A model generated the notes under the pieces. That model was not told the DNA's origin. It searched no databases and saw only the letters and a program-made list of their open reading frames with translations. The translations under genes and the position numbers were made by a program. DNA of 64,000 bases from Nostoc sp. NMS9 (GTDB taxonomy: Bacteria; Cyanobacteriota; Cyanobacteriia; Cyanobacteriales; Nostocaceae). Below, one piece after another: positions 55,960 to 64,000 of the stretch; the first letter of the stretch is position 1, and the number at the start of each line of letters is the position of its first letter. The DNA is taken from positions 33,175-97,174 of the forward strand of contig NZ_JABXKL010000026.1 of the NCBI RefSeq assembly GCF_017114995.1, given 5' to 3'.

Positions 55960-56853
55960 TTACCTATAGTAAAAAACAAAATCCTTTAATGTAGTAACTC
56001 GCAACCAGGCTAAAAAATAGAGATATCTTGCGAACTTCCCGATGCGGCTAGTAATTTTTTCCAGGAGTGAGCGCTGTCGGAATGCCTTCTGTTTGTAATT
56101 CTCGAAATAGGCTGCTAGTTTTTCCTGCTCTACCTGTCCTTTTCTAATTCTAATAGCATCAATTTTGTCATTGAAAAATTCAATTTCTGGCATTTCATGA
56201 TGTCGGAGGGGAAATTCTTGAGCAGCTGCCGCTAGTCCTATTACACTACCCTCACTGTCATATATTCCATTTAGTTCAAAGTAGTTGCCAATTTTTTCCC
56301 ATAGTTCTAAAAACTCGATCTCCTTGCCTGAATCTTTAGCAACAGCAAACATAAACTCACTTATAAAGTTGACTTGCTCTAAGTCCAGATTGAATTTTTT
56401 AGAACATTTTTTAATCATCTGTATACGTTTGATGCGATCTGGTCTACCCTTGGCTGGTTGATAGTGTTGCAGAATGTTTGCACAACTGCGAGCTGAGATA
56501 CCAGGTTGCCACTGAATCTGTGCCACATCTTTTAAAATTCGCATATCAGCATCAACAAACACACAAGCATCATAAAGAGATAAAGCTTTTGCAATAACAT
56601 AGCGTTTATCATGGTAACATCCTATACTCTTTTGCTGATGCTTAAAAACCAGTAGATGGGAAGATTGATTGAAATCTTGTGGTTTATCAGTCAGGATAAG
56701 CAGTGGTTGGGATGAAAATTTTTCTAAATCTGCTGCTAAATCAAGAGCGAGTTTACGATACTTTGCACCTATAGCTAGAGTACAGAAACAAAATTGCTGA
56801 AGATTCTCTTTAATCTCGTGATTTAGAGTATTAGTCGGTTGTACGAATGGCAT
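55960..56853 (-). CDS. Glycosyltransferase-like protein (GT-A type)
   Basis: 297 aa. CFCTLAIGAKYRKLALDLAA at the start, then YVIAKALSLYDACVFVDADMRIL with a DxD motif that would bind the nucleotide-sugar metal, and later GIYDSEGSVIGLAAAAQEFPL. This layout is that of family 8-like GT-A enzymes but identity is weak, so the donor is unknown. Same strand as the PIG-L gene with a 164-base gap. Confidence 0.65.
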   Translation of the reverse strand: MPFVQPTNTLNHEIKENLQQFCFCTLAIGAKYRKLALDLAADLEKFSSQPLLILTDKPQDFNQSSHLLVFKHQQKSIGCYHDKRYVIAKALSLYDACVFVDADMRILKDVAQIQWQPGISARSCANILQHYQPAKGRPDRIKRIQMIKKCSKKFNLDLEQVNFISEFMFAVAKDSGKEIEFLELWEKIGNYFELNGIYDSEGSVIGLAAAAQEFPLRHHEMPEIEFFNDKIDAIRIRKGQVEQEKLAAYFENYKQKAFRQRSLLEKITSRIGKFARYLYFLAWLRVTTLKDFVFYYR

Positions 56854-57027
56854 GATTATTTTAAAGGTAGCTTGATAATTCAGACTAAAATCTAAGTAGT
56901 ATAAAGTTAATATACTTCTAAGTATTTACTCTTATTTGTATCTTATCCGAGGATTTAACTAGATGTATGTCTTTTTTGTGTAGAAAATATATTATTTTTG
57001 TGTATAATAATGGTGATAAGTAAGTAC

Positions 57028-57202
57028 CAGGACTTACGCAGCGATAATTGGTCATTGCGTTCGCCTTTGGTGTTCCCGTAGGGTACGAAACGCAGTGTAG
57101 TGAAGCAATCCCAGTCTTGATGAGATTGCTTCGCTTCTCCTAAGGGAGACGCTGCGCGAACGCTCGCAATGACGTAAATACGTTACCTTTGCGTAAGTCC
57201 TG
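57028..57202. mobile_element. MITE with CAGGACTTACGCA ends
   Basis: Perfect 13-bp inverted ends CAGGACTTACGCA (57028-57040) and TGCGTAAGTCCTG (57190-57202). The interior has GATTGCTTCGCTTCTCC- and GACGCTGCGCGAACGC-type dispersed repeats. No open frame. Confidence 0.8.
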
Positions 57203-57267
57203 AGTGCGAAAAAACTGAACTATGTGAAGATAAATACGGTGAAAGAATCTACTGAGGTAGCTAAAAT

Positions 57268-57510
57268 ATGGGCGCTTGTTTAAGGGTATTTCTGACTCGC
57301 GAGCAAGACACAACCAAGTTAAACCTTAGAACAGCAGATGTACTACAGAAAGTCAAAGAACAAGCAGAAGTAATTAGGTTAAACGTACACGGTTGGTATG
57401 TAGAAAAAATAGTGGCTCATGTAAATTGAACTTCACAGACAGTCAGAGAAGTTTTACATAAATGGAAAAAGTATGGTTTAGAAGGGTTTGGGGAACTAAA
57501 ATATCACTAG
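57268..57510 (+). pseudogene. IS630-type transposase N-terminal remnant
   Basis: Reads MGACLRVFLTREQDTTKLNL, then RTADVLQKVKEQAEVIRLN and the HTH WYVEKIVAHVN, where TGA (57427-57429) replaces the usual Trp, then TSQTVREVLHKWKKYGLEGF. This is the helix-turn-helix start of IS630-family transposases. The frame ends on TAG formed by the CTAGTAC end of the MITE at 57507. The catalytic domain is missing. Confidence 0.75.
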
Positions 57511-57618
57511 TACCGCAAGGCGGAAGTCAAAAGTCACGCATTCAAAAGTCAAAAGAATTATATTCCAAGCTCTTGCGCCATTTGAAATGGTATGTTTATT
57601 TACGCCATGCTGTACTAG
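57507..57618 (+). mobile_element. MITE with CTAGTAC ends, copy 3
   Basis: CTAGTACCGCAAGGCGGAAG ... GCTGTACTAG, 112 bp, inverted relative to 28513-28613. Inserted into or against the IS630 remnant. Confidence 0.8.
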
Positions 57619-57740
57619 CTATATAACTGCCGATGTTCTCTCAATGTGCTGGAGATATTGCAGCAGTAATTGGACTGAATGTGTTGCGGATTCGGTAGAT
57701 ATTGAATCGACTTTTGGCAAGCAAGTCTAAACATATATGT

Positions 57741-57796
57741 AGACAACACTTTACTGATGTATACAAGCACGTATACAGCAGTAAAGTGTGTTGTCT
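57741..57796. repeat. Long inverted repeat downstream of dprA
   Basis: AGACAACACTTTACTG (57741-57756) pairs with CAGTAAAGTGTGTTGTCT (57779-57796) with a 2-base bulge; two GTATAC palindromes lie in the loop. It sits just past the dprA stop and may terminate it, or it is a MITE end pair. Confidence 0.6.
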
Positions 57797-57804
57797 TTTA
57801 CCCC

Positions 57805-58923
57805 TTAACTTTTTTGATACCGCATTCCTGGTAGTTGCGAAACTAAACCCATAAGTTCCAACTGTAACAAAGCACCGGAAACTGAGCCAGCAGCCATGCC
57901 GGTTTGTTGGACAATCAAATCGAAGGGTAAAGCTTCACTTGCCATCGCATCCATTACCGTTTGCAATTCTGGCGATAAAGTTGGCAAACTTAACTGTTCT
58001 GGTGCTGTGGAAGCCTCAACTCCATCAATTTGTGGTATTGCTCCTAGCATTGTTAACAGTTCGTCTAGTTCCTTAAGAATGAAGGAAGCTCCCTGATTCA
58101 GTAACTTTAAGCATCCTTGGGATGGATAATCGTCCAGTCTCCCAGGTAATGCATAGACATCTCTACCAAATTCATTTGCGTAGGTAGCTGTTATTAAAGC
58201 ACCAGATTTTAAAGGCGCTTCCATTACTAGGATGGCGCGGCTTAAACCCGCAATAATTCGGTTGCGACGGGGAAAGTGAGTCCGATCGGGTGGGGTTTTT
58301 GTGGGGTACTCACTTACGACTAACCCAGCCGTCAAAATTTGCTTGTACAAATCCCGATTTTTATGTGGATAGATGACATCGACACCAGTTCCCAAAACTG
58401 CGATCGTCCGTCCACCTGCTTTCATGGCGGCGATGTGGCTTTCGGTGTCAATTCCCTCTGCCATCCCAGAAACAACTGTAAAGCCATTTTTAGCCAAAGC
58501 TGTACTAATTTGGCGAGTCCAACGGATACCGTATTCTGAGGGTTGGCGGGTTCCGACAATCCCAATCATTGGTTTTTGTCCGAGATTTTCTTGGAGTTCG
58601 ACTTCACCGCGATAGTACAAAATCGGCGGTGGACTAGGAGTTTCTAGCAGTAAACGGGGATAATCTGCATCTGCTGGTGTCCAGAAATGAGAGTTTTCCT
58701 GCTGGTGCTTGGTGAATAGTTGTTCTGGGTGTAAATGCGATCGCTGTTGTACTACTTTTTCTAGTGTCTGAAAACCAAAACCCTCTACTTCTCCTAACTG
58801 TACCTTAGTAGCGTTCCAAGCAGTTGCCAGCGTGCCAAAATGCTGTTGCAGCCGTCGCAGTAATACCGGCCCAATTCCCGAAATTTGTGCCCAAGCTAGC
58901 CAATATGCCCCTTCTTCTACCAC
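57805..58923 (-). CDS. dprA: DNA-processing protein A (RecA loader in transformation)
   Basis: 372 aa. N-terminal helix-hairpin-helix (ISGIGPVLLRRLQQHFGTL), Rossmann core with MIGIVGTRQPSEYGIRWT, VVSGMAEGIDTESHIAAMKAGGRTIAVLGTG, FPRRNRIIAGLSRAILVMEA, SGALITATYANEFGRDVYALPG, and a C-terminal winged helix (about 305-368). DprA protects incoming single-stranded DNA and loads RecA. Full length, supporting competence potential. Confidence 0.95.
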   Translation of the reverse strand: MVEEGAYWLAWAQISGIGPVLLRRLQQHFGTLATAWNATKVQLGEVEGFGFQTLEKVVQQRSHLHPEQLFTKHQQENSHFWTPADADYPRLLLETPSPPPILYYRGEVELQENLGQKPMIGIVGTRQPSEYGIRWTRQISTALAKNGFTVVSGMAEGIDTESHIAAMKAGGRTIAVLGTGVDVIYPHKNRDLYKQILTAGLVVSEYPTKTPPDRTHFPRRNRIIAGLSRAILVMEAPLKSGALITATYANEFGRDVYALPGRLDDYPSQGCLKLLNQGASFILKELDELLTMLGAIPQIDGVEASTAPEQLSLPTLSPELQTVMDAMASEALPFDLIVQQTGMAAGSVSGALLQLELMGLVSQLPGMRYQKS

Positions 58924-59139
58924 AGTTCTATCCTCACGCCTACTGGATTGAGTATTCCCAAATTAGGGTTGGCTGTTGATGGCGAGGGGGAGTGGGGGCA
59001 ATACTGTTTGGTTAAGGCAAGAGACGCGATGAATCGCCGTCTCTACAAAGAACTTCTGCCTCCTCTTTCCCAATTCCCCTTGACTTTTGACTCTTGACTC
59101 TTGACTATTAACTATTGACTATCTATCTTCTTATCTTCT
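58924..59139. repeat. Intergenic with TTGACTC heptamers
   Basis: TTGACTC/TTGACTA heptamers run from 59089 to 59120, and the GAGACGCGATGAATCGCCGT repeat lies at 59021-59040. No gene. Confidence 0.65.
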
Positions 59140-60279
59140 GTGATGAAATATTTCTATCGTCTTCTAATAAGCCTATCTGGGTGCTTTATATTTTTACTGC
59201 TGCATAGCGGGCTTGGTTTATTACCTAGTTTGGCAGCCGAAAAAGTTACCGTCAGGTACGGATTGTTTGAGCAATCGATCCCGGTGGCAGATATACGCAA
59301 CTATGACGAGACACAAAAGGTTTCTGCCGATCTGCAATCTTTTCTAGATTACCTCAGCGTTAAAGAGAAACAGAAGTTCCAAGAAGCCCTTCAGGTGAAA
59401 ATGTCGCTTGATATTGTGGCTTTAGATAAGCTGGTAAACACAGGAATGGGCAAGCAAATTTTATCTTTTGCTTCCCAAGCGATCGCTCGTCGCGATCAAG
59501 CCAGTATACAAGCACTACGATCTGCCATTATCATAGGAGCAAGATCGCCAGAAGGTCTAGGAATAGCCAGCTTTCTCCAAGCCTATCCCAGTAATCAACT
59601 AGTTATTGACGTGTCAAAAATTCAGAAGCTAGTCGGTATGGCAAATTCCTCTTCTAGTTCTGCTGATGCGCCGCCGAAAGATGACGTAAGTTCTTCACCT
59701 TTAGGGAAAGTTGCACTACAATATCAAACACTCGCCGCCCAGGATAAACAGTTCTCAGGTTGCTTATTTGGCGATTCTATTTCGGCTGGACTTGGCAATA
59801 CCCTTGGGAGTGGTACTTTTAATTTTGGGTTAAATGGTCTGAGTACAATCTCATTACTAGAACAACTGAAAAGTTTAATTCCTACCAAGGTGAAATGCGA
59901 AAAAGCCATTATTGCCATAGGTGGAAACGATGCTTTGTATAGAATTAGTGATGAGTTATTTAGCAAAAATCTCCAAGAGGCGATCGCACTTGTCCGCACA
60001 ATGGGAACTAAAGAGATTTTTCTGATTCCGGCTTTTTATTCGACAGTTGCAGCAAGCTCAGATCCAACTGTAGCAGCCCCACTTGCTAGAGTTGAACAAA
60101 TTAATCTTCTGATTAATCAAGTTGCTGAAACAGAAAAAGTGCCAGTTGCCGCAGCCGGACTAGCACCATTATATGAAAATAATGTTCTTAAAGAAAATTT
60201 CACCAGTGATGGCGACCATCTGAATGCAGAGGGTCTGAAAATTTATCGGCAAGCATTATTACAAATCCTGGGTAAGTAG
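59140..60279 (+). CDS. DUF1400 - SGNH/GDSL hydrolase fusion, secreted
   Basis: 379 aa. Signal peptide about 1-32 (LLHSGLGLLPSLAA). Residues about 33-165 match the DUF1400 region (VTVRYGLFEQSIPVADIRNY, SFLDYLSVKEKQKF) normally placed before a cyanobacterial alpha/beta-hydrolase. The C-terminal half (about 205-375) is instead an SGNH hydrolase: block I FGDSISAG, GGND (block III) and DGDHLN (Asp-His pair). A lipase or esterase of the periplasm is likely. Confidence 0.82.
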   Translation: MMKYFYRLLISLSGCFIFLLLHSGLGLLPSLAAEKVTVRYGLFEQSIPVADIRNYDETQKVSADLQSFLDYLSVKEKQKFQEALQVKMSLDIVALDKLVNTGMGKQILSFASQAIARRDQASIQALRSAIIIGARSPEGLGIASFLQAYPSNQLVIDVSKIQKLVGMANSSSSSADAPPKDDVSSSPLGKVALQYQTLAAQDKQFSGCLFGDSISAGLGNTLGSGTFNFGLNGLSTISLLEQLKSLIPTKVKCEKAIIAIGGNDALYRISDELFSKNLQEAIALVRTMGTKEIFLIPAFYSTVAASSDPTVAAPLARVEQINLLINQVAETEKVPVAAAGLAPLYENNVLKENFTSDGDHLNAEGLKIYRQALLQILGK

Positions 60280-60318
60280 GTCAACCTAATTAAACATAAA
60301 ACGCTCAGTAGATAGCTC

Positions 60319-60341
60319 CCCGACTTATTAAATAAGTCGGG
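60319..60341 (+). terminator. Palindromic hairpin after the SGNH gene
   Basis: CCCGACTTATT (60319-60329) pairs with AATAAGTCGGG (60331-60341). No T run, so it may be a repeat. Confidence 0.45.
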
Positions 60342-60475
60342 TAATTACGAATTACTGTCTTCTCTACCAGACGCTCCGCGAACGTAGCAGTAGCGAGTCT
60401 GCGTACTCTTACAGAGAAGCAAGCTATGCGCAGCGTCTTGTAGAGAGCGTCATTACGAATTACGAATTACTACTG

Positions 60476-61165
60476 TTAGGCTTTCCAGTTCAAAAACCGT
60501 GCATAAAGATAAGCGATGCCTTCATCAAGAACTGTCCGCACACCTTCGCTAGAACTCCACCATTTGTTTGGATTATAATCTTGCGTTTTGGCAGCAATTA
60601 CACCAACGTTAATGTGAGGGGTAAGTATTTTTTTAAAAAGAAACCAACTCCTACGGGCATGAACGTCCAAGGAAAAAAGATTAATCGATTCTATTTTTAA
60701 GTTTGAATTGGATAGCCAACGCTCAAATTCAGCAGCAGATGCATAACTACGATCCTTAACCACAAAAGGTGTCGGAACAGCTACTACTTTTTCTGCTTCT
60801 AAACCGAGTTTTATAAAGGTGTCAGCCGACACGTCTGCAAAGTTCTTGTATCCGGTAAGATAACTTCCTTTTCCTAATGTGCCTCCGGTAGTAATTATTT
60901 GATGATAAGAACCGTTTTGAAATTCAGTCAAAGCTTTTTCTATAGCGTAATCTGGTAGCCATCCTTCAACAACTAATACTTCTGCTGATTGGATCGGGGA
61001 AGTTACGGCGAGAAATGAGTGTACATGAGTAAAAAGGAAAAATATTAAATAGGCAATCAAAGCGATCGCAATCGCCCACCCTTGAGCCGTAAGTGTCCAC
61101 ATTTCTTGGCGTTTGATTAGTTTGATTTTGGGAAATTTTTGACACCGACGATTTTTTATCCGCAT
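60476..61165 (-). CDS. YdcF/DUF218 family protein, membrane anchored
   Basis: 229 aa. One transmembrane helix about 27-48 (GWAIAIALIAYLIFFLFTHV). The DUF218 core follows: SAEVLVVEGWLPDYAIEKAL, QIITTGGTLGKGSYLTGYKN, RSYASAAEFERWL and SLDVHARRSWFLFKK. Related proteins (SanA, ElyC) affect envelope integrity; the reaction is not known. Its ATG overlaps the stop of the DUF2301 gene by one base (TAATG). Confidence 0.82.
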   Translation of the reverse strand: MRIKNRRCQKFPKIKLIKRQEMWTLTAQGWAIAIALIAYLIFFLFTHVHSFLAVTSPIQSAEVLVVEGWLPDYAIEKALTEFQNGSYHQIITTGGTLGKGSYLTGYKNFADVSADTFIKLGLEAEKVVAVPTPFVVKDRSYASAAEFERWLSNSNLKIESINLFSLDVHARRSWFLFKKILTPHINVGVIAAKTQDYNPNKWWSSSEGVRTVLDEGIAYLYARFLNWKA

Positions 61166-61821
61166 TAAACCTTAGCTAAACGTTGTTCTTTTAAGTAGGT
61201 AAACACAGACTTATCTCCAATATCAGCAGGAATTGCTTGGACTGTCTTTCGCAGGGCAAACACTAAAAATAATATCGCCCAAGTTCCTAATAAAACACTT
61301 TCTCCCTGAGTTGGTAAAATTCCTACCAAATGTCCTAACAACAGTAGCGGTACAATTGGGGTTAATACTTTTGTTTCCAGGCGATTGAAGCAAAAAGCTT
61401 CTTTAAAATAAATACCTGTCAAAGCTACGAAAATAAAACCAACTCCAAATAAGGTAATTGGCTGGTTGTAAACAGCAAGAGCTAAAGGTTCACTACTAGT
61501 GATTGCCAGAATCACTGATGCGATACTACCGATTGCCCAAAAAACTTGCAACGTTCGGTGCAGTGATGCCATATAGATATGGATGGTAAATAAACTTACA
61601 CCAAGAGCGAGACTAAAACAAGCATATAGAGGTGTCAGTAAAGTTACAACTGTTGGGTTATTGTTGAGTAAAATCAAAGCGCTGCCTATCGCAAAGCTCA
61701 GTGCTGCTACCATCAATCCAGCACGATAGATAATTACGCCAGTGCGATCGCTCTGAGTAATTGTAAATTCCCCAAACTGACCTTGATAAACTTCTGGTGC
61801 AGAGAGTGTTTGTATAGTCAT
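61165..61821 (-). CDS. DUF2301 integral membrane protein
   Basis: 218 aa with about six hydrophobic helices after a 30-residue cytoplasmic start (QGQFGEFTITQSDRTGVIIYR). FGVGFIFVALTGIYFKEAFC is a conserved DUF2301 stretch. Widespread in cyanobacteria and plants; function unknown. Translationally coupled to the YdcF gene. Confidence 0.85.
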   Translation of the reverse strand: MTIQTLSAPEVYQGQFGEFTITQSDRTGVIIYRAGLMVAALSFAIGSALILLNNNPTVVTLLTPLYACFSLALGVSLFTIHIYMASLHRTLQVFWAIGSIASVILAITSSEPLALAVYNQPITLFGVGFIFVALTGIYFKEAFCFNRLETKVLTPIVPLLLLGHLVGILPTQGESVLLGTWAILFLVFALRKTVQAIPADIGDKSVFTYLKEQRLAKV

Positions 61822-62152
61822 AGCTAAGAATATAATTATGATTCTCTAGTAGAGTACAACGGGAAATTGCTCAAGGGTTACTTTTATTATTATGAGCAAT
61901 AAGGCGAACTTCATGTCACCATTCCTAAACTTACATCTTTTAGCAGTTACTTTCTGGAAATTTTTGTCGAATTGGCACTGCCTACGGTGAATGAAAATGC
62001 TTGTTTTTAAGTGGTGTGCAGTTGCCCAACCTCCGTTTTATATCTAGAATTTTCTCCTTTCTTTGCCTTTGGCACAAATCACCAACAGGCACTTTGCAGC
62101 CTGATGATTTTTCACTGTCTTAACTTTAGCAATATTCACTGGTCTGATTTTC
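61822..62152. other. Intergenic, no gene seen
   Basis: 331 bases between two minus-strand genes; AT-rich patches near 61822-61855 and 61885-61905 could be the DUF2301 promoter. No repeat of note. Confidence 0.4.
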
Positions 62153-62956
62153 TTAAAAAAACAAGACTTCTAACGCATCTTGTAAATTAATCTGTAATTG
62201 TGAGTGAGCATGTCCGCAATTAATAGCAATTTCTACCCAGCCGTGACTGCCAACTAAAGCTATTATCTCTCCCATTTTGACCTCACTGTAAGTTTCACAG
62301 CCTGGTACACTCAATCCAGCAACTTGCACATACCAACTTTTGCCTTGCACGTAACTCGCTGGAATGTTACTCACTAGGTTGCCAAAGTGGTCAATATATT
62401 GAATGCAACCCACTACACCAGTTGTTGTTTGCTTACAGTTGCCTATATCCAGCTTTACCAAACTTGCTGGGTCGATTTCTTGTCCTAGCTGTTTGAGAGG
62501 AACACCACTAGCAAGATTAGCTGCCACTGGTGCAAAGATATCTCTACCGTGAAAAGTCTTACTTGGTTGAGAAGTTCGCCAATAATTAAGATTTGTGAGT
62601 TCGACGGCTGCGATCACCGGACTTTGACTAAGTACCCCGCTGAATATACCATTATCTGGCCCAACCAAAAACCCTTGAGCAAATTCTACAGCGATCGCTC
62701 GTCGCTTGCTTCCCACACCCGGATCTACTACTGCCAGATGCACTGTCCCAACTGGGAAATGGGCATAAGCATTCATCAGGCTGAACCTGGCTGCGGCGAT
62801 GTCTTGCGGCGGAATTTGGTGCGTTAAGTCTACCACCATCAGTCTGGGGTTGATTTGGGCCATGACTCCCTTCATTATGCCTACATAAACATCGCGATCG
62901 CCGAAATCGCTCAGTAAAGTCATGAGTGGTTGTTCATCTATCTGCTTCTTAGACAT
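62153..62956 (-). CDS. SAM hydrolase (DUF62, SAM hydroxide adenosyltransferase)
   Basis: 267 aa. TLLSDFGDRDVYVGIMKGVM start, DLTHQIPPQDIAAARFSL, HLAVVDPGVGSKRRAIAVE, LVGPDNGIFSGVL, and the second domain IQYIDHFGNLVSNIP. This is the fluorinase/chlorinase fold group in which non-halogenating members hydrolyse S-adenosylmethionine to adenosine and methionine. The absence of a fluorinase-type insertion loop suggests simple hydrolysis. Divergent from pirA. Confidence 0.9.
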   Translation of the reverse strand: MSKKQIDEQPLMTLLSDFGDRDVYVGIMKGVMAQINPRLMVVDLTHQIPPQDIAAARFSLMNAYAHFPVGTVHLAVVDPGVGSKRRAIAVEFAQGFLVGPDNGIFSGVLSQSPVIAAVELTNLNYWRTSQPSKTFHGRDIFAPVAANLASGVPLKQLGQEIDPASLVKLDIGNCKQTTTGVVGCIQYIDHFGNLVSNIPASYVQGKSWYVQVAGLSVPGCETYSEVKMGEIIALVGSHGWVEIAINCGHAHSQLQINLQDALEVLFF

Positions 62957-62989
62957 ATTTTGGTAAAATTATATAAAAAAGATATTTTC

Positions 62990-63005
62990 TGTAGCAACAG
63001 CTACA
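62990..63005 (+). promoter_or_regulatory. NtcA-type binding site upstream of pirA
   Basis: TGTAGCAACAGCTACA: GTA-N8-TAC core, perfect 6-bp inverted halves (TGTAGC/GCTACA). 60 bases upstream of the pirA ATG. TAN3T-type -10 candidates follow at 63011 and 63016, closer than the classical 20-24 bases, so mode of action (activation or repression) is open. Confidence 0.65.
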
Positions 63006-63065
63006 AAATATATGTTATGTTAAGAATACAAGACATAAAGCGAAAAATTAAAGCAGGTAATCACT

Positions 63066-63221
63066 ATGAGTCAAAATAGATTACAAAGTCTAAGCAAATC
63101 ACGAGAAGCTCACAGAGCCAATATTCAAAGAAGCCTAGAGCATCGCTTGGAAATAGCCAGAGCAAAAGGCGACGAACAGCTGATTCGTCAACTGGAAGCT
63201 GAAATGAGGTATTCCAGCTAA
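63066..63221 (+). CDS. pirA: PirA-like small PII-interacting regulator
   Basis: 51 aa: MSQNRLQSLSKSREAHRANI then QRSLEHRLEIARAKGDEQLI and RQLEAEMRYSS. The helical core HRLEIARAKGDEQLIRQLEA and the length match the small cyanobacterial protein (Ssr0692 in Synechocystis) shown to bind PII and relieve its activation of NAG kinase, limiting arginine synthesis. The upstream NtcA-type site fits nitrogen control. Identification is by recall of the conserved core. Confidence 0.75.
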   Translation: MSQNRLQSLSKSREAHRANIQRSLEHRLEIARAKGDEQLIRQLEAEMRYSS

Positions 63222-63255
63222 ATCAAGTTTTCATTGTTCATAGTTTTGTTGTGTA

Positions 63256-63280
63256 ACCCGCTACGGCGGGTTTTTTCTTT
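63256..63280 (+). terminator. Terminator after pirA
   Basis: AACCCGC-TACG-GCGGGTT followed by a T run (TTTTTCTTTTT). Confidence 0.85.
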
Positions 63281-63359
63281 TTAGATAGGGGGTTTCCTGG
63301 CAATTTCGCTCTGACAGCGTTTTGCAATTAATTGAATTACCCCACTTCCTACTCCCTCC

Positions 63360-63890
63360 TCACGCTCCTGGCTCAACACCCAAGGCTCGTAACTGTGCTG
63401 CCAAGCGTTCAACCCGTTGCAGGGCAGTTTCTTTAGCTTCTCGCTCTTGTTCGGCTCGTTCTGCAACAGTAGGAATCACATTACCTTCAATGTCACACCA
63501 CCGCAACCAAACATCTCGCTTACCTTCATACGCACCTTCCCACAAACATAAACCTAACTCAACTTCAGTCAGCCATTGCTCGCTTGTGGGTATATATTGC
63601 CGCCCTCGCAACTCATACATCTGTAGAATTTCACCACCAAGTTGCTGAGTTGGGTCAAAGATAATGTAGTACATTACCCGCATCCTGGCATACTCTAATA
63701 ATTTTCGCCCTGTTTCATTGCCTTCTCGATTAGAGACAATTTCAATTACTACCTCTGGCGGTTTGCCAAACTCCCAAAAGAAATAGGAGCGATGTTTTTT
63801 TTCCCACCAGTTTTCTGCTATCTGTACATCTAGGCTCAAAAATACATCTGGCACAATCGGCGGTTGCTTACCAGTGGTAAATAAACCCAC
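63360..63890 (-). pseudogene. Uma2 family endonuclease-like gene, 5' part damaged or beyond the frame
   Basis: From 63890 (GTG) it reads MGLFTTGKQPPIVPDVFLSL ... SYFFWEFGKPPEVVIEIVSN, YYIIFDPTQ and a helical C-terminus, a typical Uma2 (DUF820) PD-(D/E)XK core. Conserved sequence continues upstream without a Met (VPYSSWNGPSNAQGFLVAAN) until an in-frame TAA at 63987-63989, so the N-terminal 40-60 residues of the family are missing in this frame. Either a frameshift near the window edge or a pseudogene. Confidence 0.6.
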
Positions 63891-64000
63891 ATTGGCAGCA
63901 ACGAGAAACCCTTGGGCATTACTTGGCCCGTTCCAAGAACTGTAAGGGACTTGCGAAAAAATAAAGTACCAGCCATTCGAGAATATTTAGGAAGCGCGGA

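Overview
The window reads as chromosome of a filamentous, probably heterocyst-forming cyanobacterium close to Nostoc. This is inferred from dense GCGATCGC (HIP1) sites, heptameric short tandem repeats (for example 38708-38860 and 59083-59120), several families of small inverted-repeat elements, and cyanobacterial genes such as pirA, DUF1400, DUF2301 and CHASE2-kinase proteins.

Left part (1-31.5 kb), mostly accessory. A Ro60/TROVE RNA-binding protein (123-1724) is flanked by two tRNA-like Y RNA genes (1-86, cut by the window edge, and 1773-1880). Four large STAND/NLR-like ATPases follow: HTH-NB-ARC-TPR (1966-4710), NB-ARC (6709-9030), an NB-ARC protein with 13 near-identical helical repeats (19926-23246), and a HEAT-membrane-NACHT protein (23557-26028). 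The third is preceded by a small helical gene (19444-19893). The C-terminus of that small protein and the N-terminus of the ATPase share a 29-residue motif with 16 identities. This is the architecture of bacterial amyloid-signalling NLR cell-death pairs and is the best candidate here for an under-described system. Between them lie a nuclease-like gene, glutathione reductase, a CHASE2-Ser/Thr kinase, a NYN-domain protein, leuA, a broken acetyltransferase, a recQ-type helicase and an S9 peptidase. A DUF433/DUF5615 toxin-antitoxin pair sits between two copies of the 3' end of the S9 peptidase gene.

Middle (31.5-44.7 kb), mostly housekeeping: an uncharacterised overlapping gene pair, a Uma2 nuclease, pheS, surE, an MBL-fold hydrolase, a highly structured 500-base intergenic region before ribF, a MoxR ATPase, a RelE-type toxin-antitoxin pair, a dihaem cytochrome c and secA.

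Right (44.7-64 kb): a small gene interrupted by an inverted-repeat element with a 3-bp target duplication, DUF3800, an antitoxin with a truncated MazF fragment, a lipoprotein, penicillin acylase, a Ser/Thr kinase, trmJ with a duplicated leader, a class A beta-lactamase-like hydrolase, a PIG-L deacetylase, a glycosyltransferase-like gene, IS630 debris, dprA, a DUF1400-SGNH hydrolase, a DUF2301/YdcF pair, a DUF62 hydrolase, pirA with an NtcA-type box, and a Uma2 gene damaged or cut near the right edge.

Recurring themes are regulated cell-death or conflict ATPases, small RNAs with RNA quality-control partners, and heavy traffic of small repeats. Some repeats entered coding sequence: a 24-bp palindromic repeat encodes AYGGLRLR-like inserts in two proteins.
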